Shown here: positions 7,004-15,006 of the stretch, piece after piece
Layout: each line of letters starts with the position of its first letter
Numbering within the stretch: the first letter of the stretch is position 1
Assembly (NCBI GenBank): GCA_017458125.1
Contig: JAFTGB010000008.1
Span: 1 to 48,930 of the forward strand
DNA from: Prevotella sp.
Lineage (GTDB): Bacteria; Bacteroidota; Bacteroidia; Bacteroidales; Bacteroidaceae
Reading direction: 5' to 3'
Length of the DNA stretch: 48,930 nt
Translations under genes and position numbers: made by a program
The notes under the pieces: model-generated
What the model saw: the letters and a program-made list of their open reading frames with translations, nothing else
Database searches by the model: none
What the model was told of the DNA's origin: nothing

Positions 7004-9244
7004 ATGGAGAAACTTACATTCACCACTGCCGAACGCGAGGAGACACTGTCACTTTACCAGGCCATCCGCCAGGAAATCAGCACCTCGCTTCATGACGACG
7101 ACGAGGAGCGCCTGCGCCACTACCTGATGGCTGCCATCAGTCAGCAGCAGGTAGTCCGCAACGAGTTCGGGCTGAACCCTATTCTGCTCAGTTTCCAGAC
7201 GGCCAAGCTCGTTGTCGAGGAGATAGGTCTGAGACGCGACGCCGTGATTGCCGTGCTGCTACGCCCCAGTGTGGAGGAGGGCTTCCTGACCATCGACGAC
7301 GCCCAGGCCGACTACGGCGAGTCCGTAGCCCGCATTCTGAGGGGTCTTCAGCGCATCCAGCAACTCTACAAGAAGAACCCCGTCGTCGAGTCCGAGAACT
7401 TCCGCAACCTGCTGCTGTCGTTTGCCGAGGACATGCGTGTCATCCTCATCATGATAGCCGACCGCGTTAACCTTATGCGCCAGATTCGCGACACCAATGC
7501 CGAGTCCACGAAGCGCGAAGTGTCAGAGGAAGCAGCCTACCTGTATGCCCCTCTGGCTCACAAGTTAGGCCTCTACAAACTGAAGAGCGAGCTGGAGGAC
7601 CTGTCGCTGAAATACCTGGAGCACGACGCCTACTACCATATCAAGGACAAACTGAGCGAGACCAAGAAGAGCCGCGACGCCTACATCGACGGCTTCATCA
7701 AGCCCGTCGAGGAAAGACTGCGCGAGGCCGGACTGCATTTCCACATCAAAGGACGCACGAAGTCCATACACAGCATCTGGCAGAAGATGAAGAAGCAGCG
7801 CTGTCCCTTCGAGGGTGTCTACGACCTTTTTGCCATCCGCATCATCCTGGACGTCAGCGACGAGCATCTTGAGCCCAAGGACCTGCACCGCCGCGAGATT
7901 ATGCAGTGCTGGCAGACCTTCGCCATCATAACGTCGATGTACCAGCCCAACCCCAAGCGACTGCGCGACTGGCTGAGCGTGCCTAAGTCGAACGGCTACG
8001 AGTCACTGCACATCACCGTCTTAGGACCTGGCCAGAAATGGGTAGAGGTGCAAATCCGCACCGAGCGCATGGATGCCGTGGCCGAGCGCGGTGTGGCTGC
8101 CCACTGGCGCTATAAGGGCGTCAAGGGCGAGTCAGGCCTTGACGAGTGGCTGTCCAACATCCGCTCGATGCTGGAGACGGCCGACGGCTTAGAAGCCATG
8201 GACCAGTTCAAGATGGACTTGTACGAGGACGAAGTCTTCGTCTTTACGCCTAAGGGCGACCTCTACAAGTTTGCCAAGGGTGCCACGGTGCTCGACTTCG
8301 CCTACCACATCCACTCCAAGATAGGCAACCAGTGCACTGGCGCACGCATCAACGGCAAGGTGGTTAGCCTGCGCCAGCAGTTGCAGAGCGGCGACCAGGT
8401 TGAAATCGTCACGTCCTCGCAGCAGAAGCCGCGCCAGGAGTGGCTCAGCATCGTCAAGACGTCACGTGCCAAGTCGAAGATTCGCCTGGCACTGAAAGAG
8501 ACGCAGGTTAAGGAAGGACTCTTTGCCAAGGAGATGCTGGAACGCAAGTTCAAGAACCGCAAGCTGGAGATGGAGGACAGTGTCATGCAGCAGTTAGTCA
8601 AGAAGCTTGGCTTCAAGGAGATGAGCGACTTCTACCGCCAGGTAGCCTCCGGCGAGTTAGACATCAACACGGTGATTGACCGCTACGTGGAGCTGCAGCA
8701 GGGCGACCAGCCCGTGACGGGCAACAACGTGGCCGAGAGTGCCGCCAACTTCGTACTGGAAAACGCCCAGCTTTCGCCGCTGACCACCCATCCTTCTGAC
8801 GACGTGCTCATCATAGACCGTAACCTGAAGGGGGTCGACTACCAGCTGGCGCGTTGCTGCCAGCCCATCTACGGCGACAAGGTTTTCGGCTTCGTCACCG
8901 TCAGCGGCGGCATCAAGATACACCGCGAGGACTGCCCCAACGCCCCCGAATTGAAGAAACGCTTCGGTTACCGCGTCGTGCGTGCCGTATGGAGCGGCAA
9001 GGGAGCGTCGCAGTATGCCATTACGCTGCGTGTCATCGGCAACGACGACATCGGCATCGTCAACAACCTGACCAACATCATTTCGCGCGACGAGAAGCTC
9101 GTCCTGCGTAGCATCAACATCGACTCGCACGATGGACTCTTCAGCGGCAACCTGACCATTATGATTGACGACACCACCCGCCTGGACGCGTTGCTTAAAA
9201 AGCTGCGCGGCATAAAGGGTGTAAAACAAGTGGAGCGCTTCTGA
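7004..9244 (+). CDS. relA: RelA/SpoT-type (p)ppGpp synthetase with degenerate hydrolase
   Basis: 746 residues. Order: pseudo-HD hydrolase (~30-180), synthetase (~235-375), TGS (~409-470), helical/zinc-finger-like region with 'ARCCQPIYGD', and a C-terminal ACT domain. Synthetase elements are intact: 'GRTKSIHSIWQKMKK', 'GVYDLFAIRII', 'SNGYESLHITV', 'VEVQIRT'. The hydrolase metal site is not: where bifunctional enzymes read 'LLHDVVED' this has 'LLRPSVEEG' (85-93), and the first His position is in 'LSFQTAK'; only 'DRV' (153-155) survives. It should therefore make but not destroy (p)ppGpp, with hydrolysis left to another Rel enzyme outside this window. Its motif 'KRLRD' (318-322) is of the basic type usual in bifunctional Rel rather than the acidic RelA type. 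Monocistronic, closed by a 16-bp hairpin. Confidence 0.9.
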   Translation: MEKLTFTTAEREETLSLYQAIRQEISTSLHDDDEERLRHYLMAAISQQQVVRNEFGLNPILLSFQTAKLVVEEIGLRRDAVIAVLLRPSVEEGFLTIDDAQADYGESVARILRGLQRIQQLYKKNPVVESENFRNLLLSFAEDMRVILIMIADRVNLMRQIRDTNAESTKREVSEEAAYLYAPLAHKLGLYKLKSELEDLSLKYLEHDAYYHIKDKLSETKKSRDAYIDGFIKPVEERLREAGLHFHIKGRTKSIHSIWQKMKKQRCPFEGVYDLFAIRIILDVSDEHLEPKDLHRREIMQCWQTFAIITSMYQPNPKRLRDWLSVPKSNGYESLHITVLGPGQKWVEVQIRTERMDAVAERGVAAHWRYKGVKGESGLDEWLSNIRSMLETADGLEAMDQFKMDLYEDEVFVFTPKGDLYKFAKGATVLDFAYHIHSKIGNQCTGARINGKVVSLRQQLQSGDQVEIVTSSQQKPRQEWLSIVKTSRAKSKIRLALKETQVKEGLFAKEMLERKFKNRKLEMEDSVMQQLVKKLGFKEMSDFYRQVASGELDINTVIDRYVELQQGDQPVTGNNVAESAANFVLENAQLSPLTTHPSDDVLIIDRNLKGVDYQLARCCQPIYGDKVFGFVTVSGGIKIHREDCPNAPELKKRFGYRVVRAVWSGKGASQYAITLRVIGNDDIGIVNNLTNIISRDEKLVLRSINIDSHDGLFSGNLTIMIDDTTRLDALLKKLRGIKGVKQVERF

Positions 9245-9264
9245 CGACGCGCTCCACTTGTTTT
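9223..9264. terminator. relA/GH43 convergent terminator
   Basis: A perfect 16-bp stem (9223-9238 with 9249-9264) with a 10-base loop that contains the relA stop codon (9242-9244), followed by a T-run on the plus strand and A-run complement on the minus strand. It should serve both relA and the convergent GH43 operon. Confidence 0.85.
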
Positions 9265-9273
9265 TTCTTATCA

Positions 9274-10947
9274 TCACTTTGTCACCCTGATCCAGTCGGC
9301 TTCCACCCAGCCTTTGTCGCTCTTGGGATTGGTGTCGTAGGCCACGAAGCCGAACTTGGCACCTATCCACTTGCCCTGCTTCATCGTGTACTGGCCGCCG
9401 CAGTCCTTGAACTTCTTGCCGTCCAGACTGTAGGCAAAGCTCACTAACGGCGTGCCGCCACCGGCCTCGCCGGCCTTGGCGTTGCTCACCTTCAGGCGCA
9501 GATAGATGTCCTCGTGTATGCCGGGCTTGTAGTCTATCTTGTCTTCGGCAGTGGGCTTCAGCGTGGCTATCAGCTGTTCCTCCTGCGGTTTGTTGCGGTC
9601 GGCGTCCTTACACGTCACGACGAGCAGCTGGAAGGCCTTGCCCTCGCGCTTCAGCACCAGTGCCTGATAGTTGTGACCCATCATGATGATGCCGCCATAC
9701 TGGCCGTCGGCCTTCGACGTGAAGCGCAGCTTGGCCGTGGCGGTAAACACGTCGGCGGGCGTCTTCTGCAGCAGCATGTTGGGGATGCACCACAGGTTCT
9801 TCCACTCCTCTGTCCACTTATGGGTGTAAATGCGCATGGTGCCGAAGGCCGTGGGCATGCCGTAGAACTGGTGGTAGTTGGCGTGCCACTGCCACTGCTT
9901 GCCCAACACGGGGCTGTTGAACTCGTCGCTCTCCGCCGGATTGACGACGGTGGTGGACGACGACTTCGGCTTCTTGTACGTTGTCACCGGCTCACCCTTC
10001 TTGCCCATCACGGGCCATCCTGTCGACCAGTCCACGGGGTTCAGGTGCACCACACGGCCGTAGGCTTCCTTGTCCTGGAAGTGCAGGAACCAGTCTTCCC
10101 CGTACTTGTTGTGCACCCAGCCGCCCTGATGAGGGCCGTTGACGGCCGTCTTGCCCTGCTCCAGCACGATTTTGTGCTCGTAGGGACCGTAGGGCGACTT
10201 GGAGCGCATGGCCAGCTGGAAGCCGGTGGGCACGCCGCCTGCGGGACACATAATCCAGTACCAGCCGTCGCGCTTGTAGAACTTCGGTCCCTCGCAGGTG
10301 CGGTTCTCCGTGCCGTTGCCGTCGAAGACGATGACCGGATTGCCTATGGGCTTCGTACCCTCCTTGTTCAGCTCGCGCACACAGAGTACGGAGGCGAACT
10401 TAGAGCGCGAATTGGCCCACCCGTTCACTAAGTAGCAGCGTCCGTCCTCGTCCCACAGCGGACAGGTGTCTATGATGCCCTGTCCCGGAATGACGCAGAC
10501 CGGAGCCTCCCATTCGCCTGCGGGGTCCTTCGTTTTCACCATGTAGCAGCCGTAGTCGGGGTCGCCCCAGTAGATGTAGTATTCGCCGTTGTGGTAGCGG
10601 ATGCTGGGTGCCCACACCCCGGCGCCGTGCTGCGGCTTGGAGAAGTGCTTTATCTGCTCTCCGTTGCCGGTGTAGAGTTCCTTGAGCGCATAGCCCACTA
10701 TCTCCCAGTTCACCAGGTCGCGCGAGTGCAGTATGGGCAGTCCCGGCGTGCACTGGAAGCTGGAAGCCGTCATGTAGTAGTCCTCGCCCGAGGGTCCCAC
10801 GCAGACGTCCGGGTCGCTGTAGTCTGCGTTGATGACGGGGTTTTTGTAGGTGCCGTCGCCGTTATCGGGGCTCCACACCTGCGATTTGTACTGTGCCGAC
10901 GCCGTCAGTGCGCCCAGCACGAGTGCTGCAAGAATAGCTTTTCTCAT
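9274..10947 (-). CDS. Secreted glycoside hydrolase family 43 (xylosidase/arabinosidase-like)
   Basis: 557 residues with a classic signal peptide (1-18, 'LGALTASA' then Q19). The N-terminal five-bladed GH43 domain has the expected acids: D45 in 'DYSDPDV' (base), D160 in 'GIIDTCPLWDEDG' (pKa modulator), E219 in 'TCEGPKFY' (acid); 'GVWAPSIRY' is the usual strand. The C-terminal ~210 residues form a second beta-sandwich as in xylosidase-type members. It probably trims xylose or arabinose side chains from plant polysaccharide in periplasm or outside; the exact linkage cannot be read. Its ATG overlaps the stop of the upstream ATP-grasp gene (ATGA), so translation is coupled. There is no SusC/SusD pair nearby, so this is not a standard polysaccharide locus. 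Confidence 0.9.
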   Translation of the reverse strand: MRKAILAALVLGALTASAQYKSQVWSPDNGDGTYKNPVINADYSDPDVCVGPSGEDYYMTASSFQCTPGLPILHSRDLVNWEIVGYALKELYTGNGEQIKHFSKPQHGAGVWAPSIRYHNGEYYIYWGDPDYGCYMVKTKDPAGEWEAPVCVIPGQGIIDTCPLWDEDGRCYLVNGWANSRSKFASVLCVRELNKEGTKPIGNPVIVFDGNGTENRTCEGPKFYKRDGWYWIMCPAGGVPTGFQLAMRSKSPYGPYEHKIVLEQGKTAVNGPHQGGWVHNKYGEDWFLHFQDKEAYGRVVHLNPVDWSTGWPVMGKKGEPVTTYKKPKSSSTTVVNPAESDEFNSPVLGKQWQWHANYHQFYGMPTAFGTMRIYTHKWTEEWKNLWCIPNMLLQKTPADVFTATAKLRFTSKADGQYGGIIMMGHNYQALVLKREGKAFQLLVVTCKDADRNKPQEEQLIATLKPTAEDKIDYKPGIHEDIYLRLKVSNAKAGEAGGGTPLVSFAYSLDGKKFKDCGGQYTMKQGKWIGAKFGFVAYDTNPKSDKGWVEADWIRVTK

Positions 10948-12005
10948 AGTTTGTTTATGCTTAGTTTATAATGAGTTGTGTACGTTATGCGCATGACGCG
11001 ACGCACGTCGTCGTCGGTCGGCGACACGGCCAGGGCCACATGTCCCATAGTGCGCCGCAGGTTAATCTCCACACAGGGGTGCAGCAGGCACGTCCCGCCG
11101 GTCTCGGCGGCCACGGCGCCGACTGGTCTGACCAGCATCATGTCGACACCAAAGGGTCCGCAGTAGGGACCCAGCTCGCAGGTGGCGACAATTTTTTCCC
11201 TGACGGCGTCCAACAGCTGCAACGGCAGATAGCGGCTCAAAGCGTCGCGCTTGGCCTGCTCGGTGGCCAGCACGTTGCCCGTATAGGCCCCGTTCTGGGT
11301 GTGGAAGAGCGACAGCCCTTCGTAGCGTATGCCTTCGGGGGTGGCCGTGAACTCCATGCCGAAGTCTTTCACCTTATCATAATAGGGTTCCACCATGACG
11401 CTGCCCTGACGGCGGATGACGTTGCACAGCCAGTTGCGCAGATGGGCCAGGTGGGCGAGCTCGGTCACGAAACGCACGCCACGCCCGCTGGACGACCAGG
11501 GAGCCTTAACGACCACCCTGCCCTCGCGGGCCAGCGCCTCCTCCACGGCGTCTACGCTGTAGCACTCTGTGACCTCTCCCACGGTGCCCTCCATCTGGAG
11601 CAACGGCAACAGGCGGGCTGCCGTGCGACGGTGCGACAGCTGGCGCACCTGCTCCAGTTCCTTTTTCAACGGCAGCACGTCGTCCCTCACGCGCTTGCGC
11701 CTCAGTGCAGCCACCAAGGCATTGTCCCAGCCCCACGGCTCCACATAGTCTATGGCGAGGTGCAACAGTTCGTCGGCACTGACGAAGCGCACCTCCTTCG
11801 CCCCCACCCTATTGCGCAGGCGGGCGAACGCGCGTTGTGCCGACGCCACATGGTCTACCAGCACGCAGTCGCCTTCTGCGGCCCACAGTGCGGGCAGAAA
11901 TCCCAAGTCGCCCCGCAGCTGCCGGCCGGCGTGCGGAGCGGTAAAGTTGGACAGTCCTGACGCTAACGCTATGTCATGTTCTGGATTGAATACGTGCAGT
12001 GTCAT
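10944..12005 (-). CDS. ATP-grasp-like protein of unknown substrate
   Basis: 353 residues, cytoplasmic. ATP-grasp landmarks: K167 and the glycine/serine loop in 'VVKAPWSSSGRGVRF' (165-179), 'MVEPYYDKVKDFGMEF' (204-219), and the metal-binding strand pair 'GPFGVDMM' (D288) and 'HPCVEINLRRT' (E313, N315, R317). Such enzymes join an acyl-phosphate to an amine or thiol. The N-terminal 'FNPEHDIALASGLSNFTAP' is a recognisable Bacteroidales signature but I know no assigned function. The start is 1 base after the upstream reductase stop; the end overlaps the GH43 start by 4 bases, so it is the middle gene of a three-gene operon whose joint purpose is unclear. Confidence 0.65.
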   Translation of the reverse strand: MTLHVFNPEHDIALASGLSNFTAPHAGRQLRGDLGFLPALWAAEGDCVLVDHVASAQRAFARLRNRVGAKEVRFVSADELLHLAIDYVEPWGWDNALVAALRRKRVRDDVLPLKKELEQVRQLSHRRTAARLLPLLQMEGTVGEVTECYSVDAVEEALAREGRVVVKAPWSSSGRGVRFVTELAHLAHLRNWLCNVIRRQGSVMVEPYYDKVKDFGMEFTATPEGIRYEGLSLFHTQNGAYTGNVLATEQAKRDALSRYLPLQLLDAVREKIVATCELGPYCGPFGVDMMLVRPVGAVAAETGGTCLLHPCVEINLRRTMGHVALAVSPTDDDVRRVMRITYTTHYKLSINKL

Positions 12006-12006
12006 T

Positions 12007-13362
12007 TTATCTTCTCAGTATTTCCACTATACGCGCCATCTGGTTGGGGATGCGGATGGTCTGCGGACATTTCGACAGACACTCCTCGCAGTCCACGCAG
12101 CTGCGCGCCCACTTCTCGGTGTCGGGCAGCGCCTTGCGCAGTCCGTCCTGGAACTGCTTCTTGCGCGCTGCGTAGTTGGCGTCCTGTTTGTCGGGCAGCG
12201 GCAGTATATGCTCGTTGACAGCCTCGTTGTAATAAGCGAAGTTGCCGGGGATATCCACGCCGTAGGGGCACGGCATGCAGTAGGCACAGGTGGTACAAGG
12301 TATGGTGGGGAACCCGGCCATCTGGTCGGCAATCTGGGCCAGCAGCTTGTTCTCGGCCTCCGTACAGGGGTCTAACGGCGAGAAAGTCTGCACGTTGTCC
12401 TCTAAGTGTTCCATCTGGTTCATGCCGCTCAGCGTAGTCAGAATGTTGGGGTATGAGCCTACCCAGCGGAACGCCCACCGTGCCGTGCTATGGTCGGGGT
12501 GCACGGCTTTGAGCTGCTCTTCCAGCTCCTTGGCCATGCGTCCGAAGGCACCGCCACGCAGAGGTTCCATGATGACGCACTGCACTCCGGTCTTCAGACA
12601 CTTGTTATACAGGTATTCGGCGTCGGCGTCCACCCTGCGTCCCGTCTTCAGCGACGCATGGCGCCAGTCCAGGAAGTTCATCTGTATCTGCACGAAGTCC
12701 CAGTGGTACTCGTCGTTGTGGTCCAGCAGGTAGTCGAAGGGACGTATGTCGCCGTGGTACGAGAAGCCCAGATGCTTGATGCGTCCGGCCTCGCGCTCCT
12801 TGAGCAGGAAGTCCAACACGCCGTTGTCGAAGAAGCGGCCGCGCAGCGTTTCCATGCCCCCGCCGCCGATGCTGTGCAGCAGGTAGTAGTCTATGTAGTC
12901 CACTTTCAGCCGCTCGAACGACTGTTCGTACAGCCGTTTCGACTCGTCGAACGTCCACAGGCGTTGGTTCTGGTTCGACATCTTGGTGGCCACGTAGTAT
13001 TTGTCGCGCGGGTGACGGCTCAGGGCGTTTCCCGTGAGCACCTCCGACTGACCGCCCATATACATCGGTGCCGTGTCGAAGTAGTTCACGCCGTGGCTGA
13101 TGGCGTAGTCCACCAGACGGTTCACCTCTTCCTGGTCTCTCGGCAGGCGCATCATGCCGAAGCCCAGCAGCGAGATGTGCTCGCCCGTGCCGTGCTGCAC
13201 GCGGTAGGTCATGCGGTTGGCCGCCGGCTGCGCCTTCGTCTCGTCCTGCGCCAGCGTGCGCAACGGACCCAGCACGCTCATGGCCATGGCTGCGCCCGCG
13301 CCCACGCCCAACCGTTGCAGAAACTGGCGACGGCTCATGTCGGTCTGTCTTTTCTCCCTCAT
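12007..13362 (-). CDS. Tat-exported aldo/keto reductase with ferredoxin-like tail
   Basis: 451 residues from ATG 13362; an upstream TTG frame to 13413 is rejected because it runs through the promoter, and ATG 13338 (MSRRQFLQ) is an alternative. Twin-arginine signal 'SRRQFLQRLG' plus hydrophobic segment means folded export, consistent with a cofactor. The (beta/alpha)8 aldo/keto reductase domain has the tetrad D96, Y101 ('YFDTAPMY'), K127, H163 ('DYYLLHS'). The C-terminus has two 4Fe-4S-type motifs: C356-C359-C362-C365 and C422-C425-C428-C432 followed by Pro. This matches the ferredoxin-type AKR group common in Bacteroidales and likely couples reduction to electron transfer at the membrane. 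Substrate unknown. First gene of the operon with the ATP-grasp and GH43 genes. Confidence 0.88.
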   Translation of the reverse strand: MREKRQTDMSRRQFLQRLGVGAGAAMAMSVLGPLRTLAQDETKAQPAANRMTYRVQHGTGEHISLLGFGMMRLPRDQEEVNRLVDYAISHGVNYFDTAPMYMGGQSEVLTGNALSRHPRDKYYVATKMSNQNQRLWTFDESKRLYEQSFERLKVDYIDYYLLHSIGGGGMETLRGRFFDNGVLDFLLKEREAGRIKHLGFSYHGDIRPFDYLLDHNDEYHWDFVQIQMNFLDWRHASLKTGRRVDADAEYLYNKCLKTGVQCVIMEPLRGGAFGRMAKELEEQLKAVHPDHSTARWAFRWVGSYPNILTTLSGMNQMEHLEDNVQTFSPLDPCTEAENKLLAQIADQMAGFPTIPCTTCAYCMPCPYGVDIPGNFAYYNEAVNEHILPLPDKQDANYAARKKQFQDGLRKALPDTEKWARSCVDCEECLSKCPQTIRIPNQMARIVEILRR

Positions 13363-13400
13363 CTTTCGTTCCTGGTTTGTTACCTTATCGTTCTCGGTGA

Positions 13401-13408
13401 CAAAAGTA
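13401..13408 (-). promoter_or_regulatory. Aldo/keto reductase promoter -7 box TACTTTTG
   Basis: Minus-strand TACTTTTG (13408 to 13401) fits TAnnTTTG exactly and lies 38 bases before the chosen ATG at 13362. No clean TTTG was seen at the 19-20 base spacing, so only the -7 element is claimed. Confidence 0.5.
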
Positions 13409-13496
13409 CACAAAATTTTCGAGATTACTGCCCTGACGCCATAAAATTTCTAAAATTCTTGTCAAAAGCGACGCCGGACCTTGCCAAACAGCGCCC

Positions 13497-13641
13497 GCAG
13501 TCTTGACATTTATCAGCGACGGCGTTGCAATTTAAATTAAATTGCTGAGCAAATTAAATTAAATTGGTGAGCAATTTAAATTAAATTGGTGCGCAATTTA
13601 AATTAAATTGCAAAACGCCCGGTGCTGTTTGTCAAGACTGC
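13497..13641. repeat. 12-bp inverted repeat enclosing the 22-bp tandem array
   Basis: GCAGTCTTGACA (13497-13508) and TGTCAAGACTGC (13630-13641) are perfect inverted repeats. They bracket the four-unit tandem array, and further in GCGTTGCAATTT faces AAATTGCAAAACGC, so the whole 145-base block could fold as one large nested hairpin or cruciform. Confidence 0.7.
13527..13614. repeat. Four tandem 22-bp repeats (GCAATTTAAATTAAATTGsTGA type)
   Basis: Units at 13527-13548, 13549-13570, 13571-13592 and 13593-13614, each starting GCAA(T/A)TTAAATTAAATTG and differing only at a few bases. Each unit core is nearly palindromic. The period of 22 bp is two helical turns. The array lies between the divergent promoters of the aldo/keto reductase operon (13401) and the phosphatase-kinase-receptor operon (13731), with no coding frame through it. 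It could be an operator array for a dimeric AT-preferring regulator; that is inference. Confidence 0.85.
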
Positions 13642-13730
13642 CGCTGCCGTCCGGCATAGCTTTCCGTCCTGTCTGTCAACTGTTTCCGTCGTTATTTAAC
13701 GCCTTCTATATAAAAAGATGTATAGCTTCG

Positions 13731-13762
13731 TTTGGTGGTTTTAAAAGATTTCATTATCTTTG
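13731..13762 (+). promoter_or_regulatory. Promoter of the six-gene signalling/receptor operon, TTTG-20-TATCTTTG
   Basis: TTTG (13731-13734), 20 bases, TATCTTTG (13755-13762): an exact match to both boxes at consensus spacing, 30 bases before the ATG at 13793. A TTG frame starting at 13760 overlaps the box and is rejected as start. Confidence 0.8.
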
Positions 13763-13792
13763 CAGCGTATTTTAAATAAAAAAAAGAACCGA

Positions 13793-14962
13793 ATGAACCC
13801 AGTAAAGATTTTAAGCGTTGACGACGAGATAGACCTCGAATTGCTCCTCACGCAGTACTTCCGCAGAAAGATACGCAAGGGCGAATATGAATTCTACTTT
13901 GCACACAACGGACTGGAAGCCCTGAGCATCCTGCTGAAGCACAAAGACATTGACATCATCCTCAGCGACATCAACATGCCCGAGATGGACGGCCTGACGC
14001 TGCTCACCAAGGTCAACGAGATGCACAACCCGGCCCTGAAATGCATCATGGTGTCGGCCTACGGCGACATGGGCAACATCCGGCAGGCCATGAACGGCGG
14101 CGCCTTCGACTTCGCCACCAAGCCCATAGACCTGGAAGACCTGGAGCGCACCATCGACAAAGCCGTGGAGCAAATCAGCTACATCAAGAACTCGATGGAA
14201 GAGCACAACCAGCTGGAGTCGCTGAAGACCGAACTGACAGTGGCCGGCGAGATACAGCAGGCCATACTGCCCTCCATATTCCCCCCATTCCCGGAGTATG
14301 ACGACGTGATGGACCTGGCGGCGCTGATGACGCCGGCCAAGAACGTGGGCGGCGACTTCTACGACTTCTTCCGCATTGACCAGGACCGCATAGGCGTGGT
14401 CATTGCCGACGTCAGCGGCAAGGGCATCCCGGCAGCCATCTTCATGGCCGTGAGCCGCACGCTCATACGCACCATCGGACTGCAGAACGTGTCGCCGGGC
14501 ACCTGCCTGACCAAGTCAAACGACCTGCTGTGCCAGGAGAGCGTCAACTCCATGTTCGTCACCGTGTTCTACGCCATATACAATGTCAAAACGGGTGAGC
14601 TGTCGTACTGCAACGGAGGACACAACGCGCCCTACATCCTGCGCGCCGACGGAAGCGTGGAGCTGCTGCTGACGAGCATCAACTGCATGGTGGGCGCCGT
14701 CGAGGGCATCAACTTCGCCAACGACACGGCGCAGCTGGGCATAGGCGACACGCTGGTGATGTTCACCGACGGCGTGAACGAGGCCTTCAACACAAGCAAC
14801 GAGGAGTACGGCGACGAGCGTCTGCAGCAGTCGCTGGCCACCCTGAAGGGCAAGAACTGCCGCGAACTGATAGAGGCCCAATTGGCCAACGTCAAGGCTT
14901 TTGCCGGCGATGCCGCCCAGAGTGACGACATCACGCTGATGGCATTGCAGAGGAGAAGCTGA
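13793..14962 (+). CDS. Receiver domain - PP2C/SpoIIE-type phosphatase
   Basis: 389 residues. The N-terminal receiver has D10-D11, phospho-acceptor D59 in 'IILSDINMPEMDG', S88 and K110 ('FATKPID'). A helical linker (~125-160) containing 'AGEIQQAILPSIFPP', typical of RsbU-like proteins, leads to a PP2C fold with the metal-binding acids in 'NVGGDFYDFF' (184-193), 'VIADVSGKGIPAA' (203-215), 'MFTDGVNEAFN' and 'QSDDITLMAL'. The expected reaction is removal of phosphate from a Ser/Thr-phosphorylated partner, classically an anti-anti-sigma (STAS) protein, switched by phosphorylation of D59. No STAS or anti-sigma gene is present in the window. First gene of a six-gene operon; the soluble kinase at 19406 is the obvious candidate phosphodonor. 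Confidence 0.93.
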   Translation: MNPVKILSVDDEIDLELLLTQYFRRKIRKGEYEFYFAHNGLEALSILLKHKDIDIILSDINMPEMDGLTLLTKVNEMHNPALKCIMVSAYGDMGNIRQAMNGGAFDFATKPIDLEDLERTIDKAVEQISYIKNSMEEHNQLESLKTELTVAGEIQQAILPSIFPPFPEYDDVMDLAALMTPAKNVGGDFYDFFRIDQDRIGVVIADVSGKGIPAAIFMAVSRTLIRTIGLQNVSPGTCLTKSNDLLCQESVNSMFVTVFYAIYNVKTGELSYCNGGHNAPYILRADGSVELLLTSINCMVGAVEGINFANDTAQLGIGDTLVMFTDGVNEAFNTSNEEYGDERLQQSLATLKGKNCRELIEAQLANVKAFAGDAAQSDDITLMALQRRS

Positions 14963-15006
14963 GCGTTTAAGAGGCAAGAAGTTAAAGACTGAAAAACGAT
15001 TTTCGA

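Noticed and set aside
9274-13362. Polysaccharide utilisation locus
   Set aside because: Only one glycosidase; no SusC/SusD-like pair or sugar-responsive regulator next to it.
13360-13413. Longer N-terminus of the aldo/keto reductase (TTG at 13413)
   Set aside because: The extension contains the TACTTTTG promoter box, and the Tat motif sits properly only with the downstream start.
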